The notes under the pieces: generated by a model | Seen by the model: only the letters and a program-made list of their open reading frames with translations | What the model was told of the DNA's origin: nothing | The model's database searches: none | NCBI RefSeq assembly: GCF_016889705.1 | Contig: NZ_CP069526.1 | Span: 3,348,001 to 3,412,000 of the forward strand | Direction of reading: 5' to 3' | Origin: Amycolatopsis sp. FDAARGOS 1241 | Lineage (GTDB): Bacteria > Actinomycetota > Actinomycetes > Mycobacteriales > Pseudonocardiaceae | DNA: 64,000 nucleotides | Program-made: the position numbers and the translations under genes | Shown: positions 44,867 to 54,527 of the stretch, one piece after another | Layout: each line of letters begins with the position of its first letter | How positions within the stretch are numbered: the first letter of the stretch is position 1

Positions 44867-45715
44867 ATGGCGGACAGGTTCGAGTTCGTTCTCGACGTCG
44901 TCGAAGCTCTAGTGGTCGGCCAGGCAACCGGCGGGGACATCCGCCAGTACCCGTTGCGGATCGGGACGGTGCCTTCGGATCCGGTGCGCTTCGTCCGCGT
45001 GGCGACGCAGGTCTACCGCGCGATGGAGGACCGCAGGCTCTCCGTGCACGGTGAGCTCAACCCCCACGTTCGCACGGCGTTCGGGTTGCTCGCCCGGCCG
45101 CGGGTTTCCGTGGCGGTGACCGGGATCGACGGTGTCGGCGCAGATATCGCGGTGCTCGCGCTCACCGACGGCCGGCAGGCGCTCGGGATCACGCAGGACC
45201 CCCTCACGGACGAACTCCTCTTCTCCCTCTTCGCGGACGAGAACTTCGTCGAGGTCGTCACCGGCGTGCTGCCGCCGGCCCGCCCGGCGTCCACCGGCAC
45301 CCACACCGTCCGCCGCGAGGCGACGCGCTCGGTGTCGGCGATGACGGCCCGGCGGATGGCCGAAGCGGCGGAGGACGAAGAAGAGACCGACGCATTCGGG
45401 ATGATCGAGGTGCGCGGCACCGTCCAGCCGCGGCGCCCGGACCCCCGCGTGCGGCGGTCGGAAGGCAGCACCGAGGTGCTCGAACGCGTGCTGGCCGCGC
45501 CGCGGCTCGGCGGCGGGCACATCACCGTCTCCGGCATCAGCCGGCGGGGCGAGCGGCTGGCCGCCGATCCGTTGAGCTGGCTCGACACCGCAGACGGCCG
45601 CTACCTGGTCCACACCACCACGGGCGCGTCCGGTGAGCTGAGCGCGCAGTACGTCCCCGCAGGGCGGTCCGAGGTGGCCCGCGCCGTGCAACACGCCATC
45701 GCCGCCGTCTACTGA
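44867..45715 (+). CDS. EspG family type VII secretion chaperone
   Basis: This is a 282-residue protein of the ESX secretion-associated EspG family. These cytosolic chaperones hold PE/PPE-type substrates before export. Family text includes FEFVLDVVEALVVGQATGGD near the start, LSVHGELNPHVRTAFGLLAR and the C-terminal ADGRYLVHTTTGASGELSAQ. ATG 44867 was taken; ATG 44855 four codons upstream abuts the purine run GGAAGG and is also possible. It heads a row of likely secretion substrates, and the PPE-like protein two genes on is its most likely client. Confidence 0.88.
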   Translation: MADRFEFVLDVVEALVVGQATGGDIRQYPLRIGTVPSDPVRFVRVATQVYRAMEDRRLSVHGELNPHVRTAFGLLARPRVSVAVTGIDGVGADIAVLALTDGRQALGITQDPLTDELLFSLFADENFVEVVTGVLPPARPASTGTHTVRREATRSVSAMTARRMAEAAEDEEETDAFGMIEVRGTVQPRRPDPRVRRSEGSTEVLERVLAAPRLGGGHITVSGISRRGERLAADPLSWLDTADGRYLVHTTTGASGELSAQYVPAGRSEVARAVQHAIAAVY

Positions 45716-45746
45716 CGAGCGCGCGGAAGAACGAGGAGGGAGCCCG

Positions 45747-46160
45747 ATGGCCGACGACACGACGCCGGTCCCGGCGACGCGCGAACTGACCCCGCGCCTG
45801 TCCGGAACCGCGCTCAAGCAGCTGGCGGAGTCCGGCAGTTTCGCGGTGGACGACACCACCGGCAACCAGATGATCGAATCGCTCGAGGGTGTGATCGACA
45901 CCCTTCAGTCGCGGTGGGACGCTCTGCAGAAACTGGGCCAGAGCCCGTTGATGTCCGAGACGGCCACCGGCAAGTGGGTGGCGAACCACATGCTCAACAC
46001 GGCCAGCGACGCGCAAGGGCTGCTGACGCAGCTGCAGGCGGCGAAGCAGGAGTTCCCGACGTACGTCGAGGCGATCAAGCTGGCCAAGCAGAACTACCGC
46101 GACAGCGACTCCGCGTCCCGCGACTCGCTGAAGCAGCTCCCCGTCGACGAGCTTTCCTGA
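45747..46160 (+). CDS. Small ESX-like helical protein of the secretion island
   Basis: This is a 137-residue all-helical protein, probably a helical hairpin, starting 31 bases after the EspG gene. It has two long amphipathic stretches (about 33-60 and 72-115) joined near SPLMSETATG, with GKWVANHML and later YVEAIKLAKQNYRDSDS. That size and shape resemble ESX/PE-type partners of PPE proteins, but there is no exact WxG turn or clear YxxxD/E tail (the nearest is YRDSD). It may be the partner of the next gene's product. The ribosome site GAGGAGGGAGCC is strong. Confidence 0.65.
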   Translation: MADDTTPVPATRELTPRLSGTALKQLAESGSFAVDDTTGNQMIESLEGVIDTLQSRWDALQKLGQSPLMSETATGKWVANHMLNTASDAQGLLTQLQAAKQEFPTYVEAIKLAKQNYRDSDSASRDSLKQLPVDELS

Positions 46161-46170
46161 GGAGGACCCC

Positions 46171-48156
46171 GTGTCAACGACCGACTCGTCCACCTCGACG
46201 GTTTCCGACCCGTCGTCGCCGGACTACGACCCGCACAGCCCCTACTACGACGTGACGGCCGATTCGTCGTCCAAGTACTACGTCGGCCCGGTCAAGCCGG
46301 ACGACGTCGCCTCCGGTGATCAGATCCGCGCCGAGGCGACCAAGGAGATCGACGACGAGATCGCCAACGGCTGGCTCGGCCCCACCGTCGACCCGAAGAC
46401 GCGCAACGACAAGATCCAGGACCTCTACGAGCAGAAGCTCGTGGAGTCGAAGGGCGGCCTCAACGACGGCCTGCAGATCCGCCAGACCGGCGGCGCCCCG
46501 ACGACCGACTGGTCGCAGGCGACGCACGAGCAGATGGTGCAGGCGATCACGCAGCAGGCCGACTCGGCGAAGGTCGCCGAGTCATCGGAAGAGTGGGTGC
46601 GCGTCGGCAATGAGCTGGCGACGCACCAGCAGAACCTGGCGAAGGCGATCAGCGCGAGCACCTCGAACTGGCAGGGCGCGGGCGGTGACGCCGCGCGCGA
46701 GCACCTCGCGAACGTCGGCAAGTGGCTCGGCACCACGGCCCAGGGCGCGACCCTCACCGGCCGGCAGCAGGAGATCCACTCCCAGGCGCTGAACGAGACG
46801 CAGATCGCGATGGCGGCCAATCCGCCCGTGCAGTTCGACCTGCAGCAGGCCAACCAGCAGCTCCAACAGATCACCGACCCCGCCGAGTACGCCGCCGCGG
46901 CGGGGAAGGCCATGGCGACCTACACGGAGCAGCAGGCCGCGCGAGGCCAGGCGGCCCAGATCATGACGCAGTACGACAACACGATCGGCGCGGCCGTCGT
47001 GACGCCGCAGTTCGCCGCGCCGCCGAAGCTGCCGGGCTCCGCCGGCGCCGGTGGGGCCGGCGGCGGTGCGGGTGGCGCCGGCGGCGGCGCGGGCGGTGCC
47101 GGTGGTGCGGGCGGGGGAGCCGGTGGCGCCGGTGGGGCCGACGCGTTCTCGGCCGGCGGCGGCCCTGGTGGCGGTGCGCTCGGTGGCGGTGCGCTCGGTG
47201 GTGGCGCTGGTGGCGGTGCCGGTGCTGCCGGGGGCGGTGCCGGTGCTGCCGGGGGCGGTGCCGGCGGGACCGGAGGTGGTGCCGGTGGTGGTGCGGGCTT
47301 CACCCCGCCGCCGCTCAACGTGCCGGACGGTCCCGGGGGCAGTGGCTTCTCCGGCTCCGGAGCGGGCGGCGGTGCCGGTGGCGGCGCAGGGGGCGGTTCG
47401 GGCTTCACTCCGCCTCCGCTCAACGTGCCCGACGGCCCGAACGGCAGCGGGTTCGGCGGGGGCGGAGGCGTCGGTACCGGCGGATTCGGCGGCGGTGGTG
47501 GCGACGACACCACGAAGGCCTCGAGCTTCACACCGCCTCCACTGAACGTTCCGGACGGCCCGGGTGGCGGCGGTCTTGGCGGTGGTTCGGGCTTCAACCC
47601 GCCTCCGCTGAACGTGCCCGGCGGTCCCGGGGGCAGCGGCCTGGGTGGTGGCTCGGGTTCGGGCGCCGGCTTCACACCGCCGCCGTTCAACCCGGGCACC
47701 GGAGTCAGCGGCAGTTCGCTCGGTGGTTCGAGCGGCGGCCTCGGCGGGGGCTCGGGCAAGATCCCGACCATCGGCCGCGGTGGTGGTGTCAACGGCGAGA
47801 GCATCAGCAGCCGCCTCGGCGGTGGCGGTGGTGGGATCGGCGGTGGCGGCGGCATCAAGGGCGCCGGTCTCGGTGGTTCGGGCGCCGCGTCGGGTGCTGC
47901 GAGCGGTACCGGCGCCACGGCTGAGGAGGAGCTCGCCGCCCGCGGCGGTGCCGGTGCGGCCGGTGCCAAGGGCGCGGCCGGTTCGCCCGGCATGGGCGGC
48001 ATGGGTGCGGCCGGCCGGGGTGGCGGCAAGGGCCAGGAGGACAAGGAGCACAAGACGGCCGACTACGTGGAGTCGGACGACCCGAGCTTCTTCGCCGCCG
48101 ACGAGGTCGTCGCACCTCCGGTGATCGGCGACTGGAAGAACAAGGACTGGAAGTGA
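46171..48156 (+). CDS. PPE-like type VII secretion substrate with Gly-rich and PPPLNVP repeats
   Basis: This 661-residue protein has a helical N-terminal domain and a long low-complexity tail. In the helical part (about 60-285) the segment STSNWQGAGGDAAREHL carries a W-x-G-type turn between two helices, as in WXG100/PPE substrates. From about 290 it is mostly Gly/Ala, then five units built on G-F-T-P-P-P-L-N-V-P-D-G-P-G (about residues 377, 411, 451, 474 and 502), the last shortened to FTPPPFNPG. An acidic C-terminus (ESDDPSFFAADEV) follows. GTG 46171 is preceded by GAGGAGG. It is likely exported with help from the adjacent EspG; an outer-surface or cell-wall role is inferred. Confidence 0.75.
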   Translation: MSTTDSSTSTVSDPSSPDYDPHSPYYDVTADSSSKYYVGPVKPDDVASGDQIRAEATKEIDDEIANGWLGPTVDPKTRNDKIQDLYEQKLVESKGGLNDGLQIRQTGGAPTTDWSQATHEQMVQAITQQADSAKVAESSEEWVRVGNELATHQQNLAKAISASTSNWQGAGGDAAREHLANVGKWLGTTAQGATLTGRQQEIHSQALNETQIAMAANPPVQFDLQQANQQLQQITDPAEYAAAAGKAMATYTEQQAARGQAAQIMTQYDNTIGAAVVTPQFAAPPKLPGSAGAGGAGGGAGGAGGGAGGAGGAGGGAGGAGGADAFSAGGGPGGGALGGGALGGGAGGGAGAAGGGAGAAGGGAGGTGGGAGGGAGFTPPPLNVPDGPGGSGFSGSGAGGGAGGGAGGGSGFTPPPLNVPDGPNGSGFGGGGGVGTGGFGGGGGDDTTKASSFTPPPLNVPDGPGGGGLGGGSGFNPPPLNVPGGPGGSGLGGGSGSGAGFTPPPFNPGTGVSGSSLGGSSGGLGGGSGKIPTIGRGGGVNGESISSRLGGGGGGIGGGGGIKGAGLGGSGAASGAASGTGATAEEELAARGGAGAAGAKGAAGSPGMGGMGAAGRGGGKGQEDKEHKTADYVESDDPSFFAADEVVAPPVIGDWKNKDWK

Positions 48157-48163
48157 GGCGGCG

Positions 48164-48655
48164 ATGACGAGCGGCAGCGGATTCGAAGTCGAGCCCGACG
48201 AGCTGGTGGCGCACGCCAGCCACCTCGACGGTCTCACCGACCGGCTGAACAACGCGGTGCAGGCGGCGGACTACGCGTTGAGCGATGACGCGTACGGCCT
48301 GCTCTGCGCGTTCCTCCCGCCGATCGTGAACCCGACGGGACAGCAGGCCAAGGACACGGTGAGCGCCGCGGCCGAGGGCATGCAGACGACGGCGGACAAC
48401 GTCCGCACGGCGGCGCAGGGCTATCGCGACCGTGATGAGTCCCAGGCCCAGCCCTTCCTGCGGTCGCTCAGCAACAGCGACGACGCGGCGGGCCTCTCGA
48501 GTGACGGCGAGCCGGCGACTCTGCGGCGCGCCAGCGTGGGCACCTCGGCGGGCGACTCGTCCGGCGTCGACCCGTCGCGGTTCCGCATCGGCACGACGGT
48601 TCAGGAGCCGGCGGCGGACCCGTCGTCGTTCCGCATCGGCACGGTCACCGAGTAG
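48164..48655 (+). CDS. EspC-like ESX secretion-associated protein
   Basis: This 163-residue protein has an N-terminal helical hairpin like EspC/DUF2580 type VII substrates: FEVEPDELVAHASHLDGLTD, then a long helix, and TVSAAAEGMQTTADNVRTAA with YRDRDES, where Y-R-D-R-D resembles the YxxxD/E export signal. The tail from about 105 contains two FRIGT units (SRFRIGTTVQEP, SSFRIGTVTE). It starts 7 bases after the PPE-like gene, and a 12-base hairpin follows its stop. It is a probable secreted partner or effector. Confidence 0.8.
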   Translation: MTSGSGFEVEPDELVAHASHLDGLTDRLNNAVQAADYALSDDAYGLLCAFLPPIVNPTGQQAKDTVSAAAEGMQTTADNVRTAAQGYRDRDESQAQPFLRSLSNSDDAAGLSSDGEPATLRRASVGTSAGDSSGVDPSRFRIGTTVQEPAADPSSFRIGTVTE

Positions 48656-48670
48656 GGACCGGCCCTGATC

Positions 48671-48703
48671 GTGGCGCCGGGCGGCTGAGCGGCCCGGCGC
48701 CAC
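48671..48703 (+). terminator. Hairpin ending the first transcript of the secretion island
   Basis: Arms GTGGCGCCGGGC and GCCCGGCGCCAC pair perfectly over 12 bases with a 9-base loop, 16 bases after the EspC-like stop. Confidence 0.7.
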
Positions 48704-48746
48704 ACGCAGTTTCGAAGCAGGAAGCAGATCGAGGAGTACGAGCGTC

Positions 48747-49343
48747 ATGACCAGTGCGGGAGGGTTGGGTGACCTGATCAGGGACCCCGACGAGGCGATC
48801 CGGCGGATGGACGAGTGGGCGGCCGGGTTCGCCCGCAAGGCCGAGCGCTACGCGGCCGCCCAGCAGGAAACGGAACGGCTGCGCCTCACGGCGTCGAGCC
48901 CCGACGGCACCGTCAAGGTCACCGTCGGTGCCGACGGCGTGGTGTCCGACCTGGTCTTCGGGTCGAAGACGCGGACGATGCCGCCGGAGGAGCTGGCGCG
49001 CATGGTGCTGACCACCATGCGCCGCGCCCAGGCGGGCATCACCGAGCGCGTCGCCGAGGTCATGACCGAGAACCTCGGCGACGAGGACCAGGAAACCCGC
49101 ACCGCGCTGCTTTCCAACCTCAGCAGCCGTTTCCCGGACCCCGACGAGCCCGAAGACGGTCCCGGCGAAGAACCGGCACCTCCGGTTCCTCCGGTTCCTC
49201 CGGTGCCGCCGGCACCGTCGGGTGGCGCGGCCACTCCGCCGCCGGCCGGTGGCGCGACTCCGCCTGCCGCCCCGCCCTCGGCGCCGCCTTCGCGCCGGCC
49301 GGGTGGGGTTGATCCGGACGAGCAGGACAACAACCCCTGGTGA
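48747..49343 (+). CDS. YbaB/EbfC family protein with Pro-rich tail
   Basis: This is a 198-residue protein whose N-terminal two-thirds match the YbaB/EbfC fold: a long helix (about 12-45), strands around SPDGTVKVTVGADGVVSDLV and a last helix with MVLTTMRRAQAGITERVAEV. YbaB proteins bind DNA, but in actinobacterial ESX loci similar proteins (EspL-like) act with secretion genes. The tail from about 130 is Pro/Gly-rich with PPVPPVPPVPPAP and an acidic end. It lies between two hairpins, so it is probably its own transcript within the island. Confidence 0.82.
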   Translation: MTSAGGLGDLIRDPDEAIRRMDEWAAGFARKAERYAAAQQETERLRLTASSPDGTVKVTVGADGVVSDLVFGSKTRTMPPEELARMVLTTMRRAQAGITERVAEVMTENLGDEDQETRTALLSNLSSRFPDPDEPEDGPGEEPAPPVPPVPPVPPAPSGGAATPPPAGGATPPAAPPSAPPSRRPGGVDPDEQDNNPW

Positions 49344-49350
49344 TCACCTC

Positions 49351-49384
49351 GTGGCGTCAGGCCGCTCCGCCGGCCTGACGCCAC
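49351..49384 (+). terminator. Hairpin after YbaB-like gene
   Basis: Arms GTGGCGTCAGGCCG and CGGCCTGACGCCAC pair perfectly over 14 bases with a 6-base loop, starting 8 bases after the YbaB-like stop. Confidence 0.75.
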
Positions 49385-49471
49385 GGCATCGATGACTTCA
49401 CAGCTGCGCCGTGCACCCGTTCGAGCGGCCCGCCTGCGCGTCGGCTGAACACGAATGGAATGGGGAAACGC

Positions 49472-52400
49472 GTGAGCAATCCGTTGATTGCGCCGACGGT
49501 CGATTCGACGAAGGCGTATTCCGGGATTTCGCTGTTGGAGACGGCGAACGATCTGTCGTCGGCGATCGAGTCGGGGGACTGGGCGTCGGTGGCGATGGGT
49601 GCGGTCGGCACCGCGCTGGATGCGCTCTCGGTGGCGATGGATCCGTTCGGGGCGATTCTGGCTGCGGGTGTGTCGTGGTTGATGGAGCACGTCGGCCCGC
49701 TCAAGGACGCGCTCAACGGGTTGACGGGGAATGCGGATCAGATCAAGGCGCAGTCGGAGACGTGGGCGAATGTCGCCAAGGAGCTGGGCAGCGTTGCGGA
49801 TGATCTGAACAGCGCGGTGAGTTCGGATCTGCAGGCCTGGTCGGGGGATGCGTCGGATGCGTATCGGCAGCGGGCGCAGGATCTGGGCACGACGTTGCAG
49901 GCGGCGCAGAAGGGCTGTGAGGGCGCGTCGTCCGGGGTGAAGACCGCGGGTGAGGTCGTGGCGGCGGTGCGGACGCTGGTGCGCGACATCATTTCGGAGC
50001 TGGTCGGGCATTTGATCAGTTGGGCGTTGCAGGTGGTGTTCACCCTCGGTGTCGGGTTGGCGTGGGTGGTGCCTCAGGTGGTCAGCGCGGTCGCCAAGAC
50101 CGCTTCGCAGATCACCTCGATCGTGACGAAGCTGGTGAAGGCGCTCAAGGCGCTGATCCCGTTGTTGAAGAAGGCCGGGACGCTGTTCGAGGACGCCGGT
50201 AAGGCGTTGAAGGGCCTCAAGGGTGGCAAGGTCTCGTCGGCGGGCAAGGGTGGCGACGTCGGCGGCATGCCGAAGGACCCGCCCAAGCCCGTCGGTGGTG
50301 GTGGGGGCACCCCGAAGGGCGGGGGCGACGGTGCGCCACCACCGGCCAAGTCGGGGGGTGATGACTCCACGCACTCCTCCAGCGCCGGTGGCGGGGGCAG
50401 CCACGGCGGTGGCGGCACCCCGCCCCCGAAGACCGAGGCGCCAGCGCCTCCGAAGACCGACACCGGTGACGGTCCGACGGTGACTTCCGGTGCGGGTGGA
50501 GGCGGTGCTCCGAAGGGCGGCGGTTCCTCCGGCCCCAAGTCGCCGGGCAAGGTGCCGGACAAGCCGGAACCCCCGCGCGACCGTTCGGTGGGCACCGACA
50601 ACCGCGTGTGCGAGTCGGACCCGGTCGACATCGCGACCGGTGACGTCGTGATGACCCAGGTGGACCTCCTCATGCCGGGTCTTCCGGAGTTGGCGCTGGA
50701 GCGCACGCACATCTCCTCCTACCGGGCCGGCCGGGTGTTCGGTTCGACGTGGTCGTCTACTTTGGACCAGCGGATCGAGTTCGACGACGAGCACGCTTGC
50801 TACTTCTCGGCGGACGGCATGATCCTCGTGTACCCGTTGCCGCGCGCCGGTGAGGCCGTGTTGCCGGTCGAGGGTCCGCGGTTGCCGCTCGTCGCGACCG
50901 AGGCTGGGTACCGGCTGGCCGACCCGCTGCAGCAGGTGAGCCTCGAATTCGCCGCGGTGCCGGGCGCCCGCCGTGGCCTGGTTCCGCTGGTGGCGATCGA
51001 GCACGAGTCCGGCGAGCGGATCGACCTGCAGTACGGTCCGTCCGCGGTGCCGGTCGGGCTGAGCCGCTCCGACGGCCGGGCTGTCCGGCTACTGAGCGAG
51101 GGGGGACGGATCACCGCGATCGAGGTCGCCGACGGCGACGCCTCGGTGTCGGTGGCGAAATTCGGGTACAACCGGTTCGGCCAGCTGACGAAGGTCGCGA
51201 ACTCGTCGGGCCTGCCTGCGGGGTACGACTACGACGTGCACGGCCGCATGGTCGGGTGGCAGGACCGGACGGGTACCTGGTACCGCTACGTCTACGACGC
51301 CGACGGCCGCTGCGTGCGCACGGTCGGTCCGCAGGGCTTCTACAGCGGGTCGTTCGCCTACGACCGTGAGCGTTTGATCACGCGTTACTCGGACTCGCTG
51401 GGCAACGTTACGGAATACCACCTCAACGAGGCCAACCAGATGCTGCGCCGCGTCGACCCGCTGGGGAGCGTGACGGGTTTCGTGTGGGACCGCTACGACC
51501 GGCTGCTGGAGAGCGTCGACCCGCTGGGGCACACGACTGCCTACTCCTACGACGAGTACGGTGCGCTGGTCTCGGTGACCCGTCCCGACGGTTCCGTCGT
51601 CGAGGTGAGCGGGGGTGGAACCGGACTGACCATCACCGTCCGGGACGGCGACCGGCACTGGAGCCGCACCTACACGGGCGAGAACGTGCCCGACCCGCTG
51701 ATCGACCCGGTCGGCGTGTCGGCCTCGTTGAGCTACACGGAGCTGATCGACCGGCAGAACGCCGCACCGGAGGTGGCGGCCGCCGGCGCAGGAGCACCCG
51801 CCGACACTGACCCGGCGGGCCAGTCGGAGCCGCGCGACGTGTTCGGCCGCGTGACCACAATGCTCAACCGCTCGCGGCGGCCGGTCCGGCTCGGCTGGAC
51901 CGTCGAGGGCGAGGAAAACCTGAGGGTCCATCCGTCCGGGGCTCGTGAGGCGCGGCGGTACGACCCCGAGGGCAACGAGGTCGAGCACGTCAACGGCGCT
52001 GGGTTCGTGACCCGGACCGAGTACGGGCCGTTCGGGTTGCGAACGGCGTCGATCGACGCCTCCGGTGCGAGGACCACCTACGCCTACGACACCGAGCTTC
52101 GGCTCACCACGGTCACCAACCCGCTGGGGTTGCAATGGACCTACCGCCACGACGCGGTAGGCCGGCTGGTGGAAGAGGTCGACTTCGACGGGCGCGTGCT
52201 GCGGTTCGACTACGACCGCGCCGGGCGCCTGGTCCGGTCGGTCAACGGAGCCGGTGACCGGACCGAGTACGTCTACGACCAGCTCGGCAACGTCCTCGAA
52301 CGGCGGACTCCGACGGGGACGACCCGCTACTCGTACGATCCGGTGGGACGGATGATCCACGCCACAATCGGCGACGTCGAGCTGCGGATCGAGTACGCCG

Positions 52401-54505
52401 CCGACGGCACGTTGCTCAGTGAGACCGTCGACGGTCGAACGGTGACCACCAGCCGAGACCAGAACGGCGCGACGGTCCGGCGTACGCCTTCCGGAGTGGA
52501 GAGCGTGTGGCGCTTCGACACCGCGGGCAATCCTGATGCGCTGACGGTCGGCAGGCACTCCGTCGAGTTCAGCCACGACGAAGGTGGCCGCGAAATCGTT
52601 CGGACGGTCGACGGCCGGGTGGTTGTCTCGCAGGCCTTCGACGGCGACGAGAACTTGGTCGAGCAGTCCGTGCGGACCGCCGAATCCGAGCGAAGCCGCC
52701 GGTTCACCTACCGGAGCGACGGGTTCCTCACTGGGATCGACGACGAGGTCGCCGGCCCGACGCGGCTGCTGCTCGACGCGATCGGCCGGGTCGTGGAACT
52801 GCAGACGACGCAAGGCGACCGGCACTACCGCTACGACGACCTCGGCAACGTGACCGAGTCTGGCGAGCCGGTGGCCGCAGCCACCACCGGGATCCGGCGC
52901 TACGCCGGGAATGCTCTGGTGGCCGCGGGTGCCACGGAATACGAGCACGACCTGCAGGGGCGGGTGGTATCGCGCCGCGAAGGCGACCGGGTGTGGCGCT
53001 ACACCTGGGACGCGCACGATCGGCTGGTCGGACTGCTGACGCCCGACGGCAGCCGGTGGAGCTACCGCTACGACCCCGTGGGGCGCCGCATCGGCAAGCA
53101 GCGGCTGGTGGCCGCCGCAGGGTCGTGGCACGTCACCGAGAGTTTCGTCTTCACCTGGAGCGGCTCACAACTGGTGGAGCAGAGCCACACCAACGAGGCG
53201 GGGCGGCAGGTCATCACCACCTGGGAATACCACCCGAAGGACGACCGCCCGATCCTGCAGCTCGGCCAGCCGTCCACTGTGGACGAGGAGTTCTTCTCCA
53301 TCGTCACCGATCTGCTTGGTACTCCGACGGAGCTTCTCGACGCCGATGGGGCCACGGCGTGGCGCGACAGCGTCGGGCTGTGGGACCGGTCGGGCGGCAC
53401 GGCGCTCACGCCGCTGCGCTTCCCCGGCCAGTACGCGGATGCCGAATCGGGCCTGCACTACAACGTCTACCGATACTACGATCCGGCTACCGGCCGCTAC
53501 CTGAGCCAGGACCCGCTCGGCCTCGGGCCCGCCGAGAATCCCGCCGCCTACGTCCCCAACCCGTTCGCGGCCTGCGACCCCCTGGGTCTCGCGGCGAAGA
53601 AGGGCGGCTGCGGCGCCGGCGGTTCCGGCAAGGGCAAGACGCCCGACCGGCCCGGCGGCGGTGGAGACGTCAGCAAGGTCCCGGACACGAAGGGCAAGGG
53701 CGCGGCAAACGGCACCCACCCGGCGGGAGCCGAACCCGGCATGCCCAGCGCGTCGTCTTCGTCGGGGACGAGGCAGCCGACGCACGCCTACCACAACCTC
53801 GATGGCACCGGTTACCACACGGCCGGCCAGAACATGTTCAACCAGTACTACCCGCCGGCCAAGCCCGGCTGGCCGGGCCGGCCGAACGATCTCGGCGGCG
53901 CGATCCCGTCCACGAGTTCGTCCGCGCACAATCCCTACATCCCGGCGAACGCCACACAGCGGCCGCCGACACACCCGGCCGTGATCGACCCCAATGGACC
54001 GGGCCCCTCGGTGCACGCCGGGCACGGTACGCCCCAAGCGCAGCAGCAGTTCCTGGACACGCACTTCCCCAACCACGGCCAGATCAACCCGAACTTCGGT
54101 ACGAACCAGGGGTACGGTCTGAACTGCAACCAGTGCATCGTCAGCGTGGACGCGGTGAACGCGGGTCACCCCGTCACGCACGCGCCGCCGATGTCGTCCG
54201 GCTCCTTCGCCGGCACCGAGTTCCTGAAGAACAAATACGGCGGAACGGAATACCACAACACCACTTACGGCGAAATCACGCAGAAGATCACCCAGCAAGG
54301 TGGCGCCGGAGTCGTCTACATCAACCGGCCGCCCGCCGGTGGCTTGCCCGGTTCGGCACACGTGTTCAACGTCGTGCACCACCCGCAGTACGGTGCGGTC
54401 TATCTTGACGGGCAGACGGGCAAGCTGGCCAACCTCGAGGCGTTGACCCACCAGGGCGGTGCGGTCGACCGGGTCGATCTCATGCACTACTTCCCGAACT
54501 ACTAG
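49472..54505 (+). CDS. Rhs polymorphic toxin with ESX-type N-terminus and papain-fold (Tox-PL) C-terminus
   Basis: This is a 1,677-residue modular toxin. Residues 1-190 form a helical ESX-like trafficking region with W-x-G (LQAWSGDASDAY), then a hydrophobic stretch (about 175-205), a Gly/Pro/Lys linker (about 250-370), a DUF6531-like entry (VCESDPVDIATGDVVMTQVD) and many YD/Rhs repeats to the core YYDPATGRYLSQDPLGL near 1350. After a variable linker (1375-1500) the C-terminus has GLNCNQCIVSVDAV (Cys1552 and Cys1555), SAHVFNVVHH (His1630) and VYLDGQTGKL (Asp1646), matching the Cys-His-Asp pattern of Tox-PL, a papain-fold toxin family predicted to deamidate glutamine. GTG 49472 was chosen; ATG 49460 is also in frame. 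The immunity gene follows. Confidence 0.9.
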   Translation: MSNPLIAPTVDSTKAYSGISLLETANDLSSAIESGDWASVAMGAVGTALDALSVAMDPFGAILAAGVSWLMEHVGPLKDALNGLTGNADQIKAQSETWANVAKELGSVADDLNSAVSSDLQAWSGDASDAYRQRAQDLGTTLQAAQKGCEGASSGVKTAGEVVAAVRTLVRDIISELVGHLISWALQVVFTLGVGLAWVVPQVVSAVAKTASQITSIVTKLVKALKALIPLLKKAGTLFEDAGKALKGLKGGKVSSAGKGGDVGGMPKDPPKPVGGGGGTPKGGGDGAPPPAKSGGDDSTHSSSAGGGGSHGGGGTPPPKTEAPAPPKTDTGDGPTVTSGAGGGGAPKGGGSSGPKSPGKVPDKPEPPRDRSVGTDNRVCESDPVDIATGDVVMTQVDLLMPGLPELALERTHISSYRAGRVFGSTWSSTLDQRIEFDDEHACYFSADGMILVYPLPRAGEAVLPVEGPRLPLVATEAGYRLADPLQQVSLEFAAVPGARRGLVPLVAIEHESGERIDLQYGPSAVPVGLSRSDGRAVRLLSEGGRITAIEVADGDASVSVAKFGYNRFGQLTKVANSSGLPAGYDYDVHGRMVGWQDRTGTWYRYVYDADGRCVRTVGPQGFYSGSFAYDRERLITRYSDSLGNVTEYHLNEANQMLRRVDPLGSVTGFVWDRYDRLLESVDPLGHTTAYSYDEYGALVSVTRPDGSVVEVSGGGTGLTITVRDGDRHWSRTYTGENVPDPLIDPVGVSASLSYTELIDRQNAAPEVAAAGAGAPADTDPAGQSEPRDVFGRVTTMLNRSRRPVRLGWTVEGEENLRVHPSGAREARRYDPEGNEVEHVNGAGFVTRTEYGPFGLRTASIDASGARTTYAYDTELRLTTVTNPLGLQWTYRHDAVGRLVEEVDFDGRVLRFDYDRAGRLVRSVNGAGDRTEYVYDQLGNVLERRTPTGTTRYSYDPVGRMIHATIGDVELRIEYAADGTLLSETVDGRTVTTSRDQNGATVRRTPSGVESVWRFDTAGNPDALTVGRHSVEFSHDEGGREIVRTVDGRVVVSQAFDGDENLVEQSVRTAESERSRRFTYRSDGFLTGIDDEVAGPTRLLLDAIGRVVELQTTQGDRHYRYDDLGNVTESGEPVAAATTGIRRYAGNALVAAGATEYEHDLQGRVVSRREGDRVWRYTWDAHDRLVGLLTPDGSRWSYRYDPVGRRIGKQRLVAAAGSWHVTESFVFTWSGSQLVEQSHTNEAGRQVITTWEYHPKDDRPILQLGQPSTVDEEFFSIVTDLLGTPTELLDADGATAWRDSVGLWDRSGGTALTPLRFPGQYADAESGLHYNVYRYYDPATGRYLSQDPLGLGPAENPAAYVPNPFAACDPLGLAAKKGGCGAGGSGKGKTPDRPGGGGDVSKVPDTKGKGAANGTHPAGAEPGMPSASSSSGTRQPTHAYHNLDGTGYHTAGQNMFNQYYPPAKPGWPGRPNDLGGAIPSTSSSAHNPYIPANATQRPPTHPAVIDPNGPGPSVHAGHGTPQAQQQFLDTHFPNHGQINPNFGTNQGYGLNCNQCIVSVDAVNAGHPVTHAPPMSSGSFAGTEFLKNKYGGTEYHNTTYGEITQKITQQGGAGVVYINRPPAGGLPGSAHVFNVVHHPQYGAVYLDGQTGKLANLEALTHQGGAVDRVDLMHYFPNY

Positions 54506-54527
54506 CCGAAGCAAGGGGACTTTCGAG

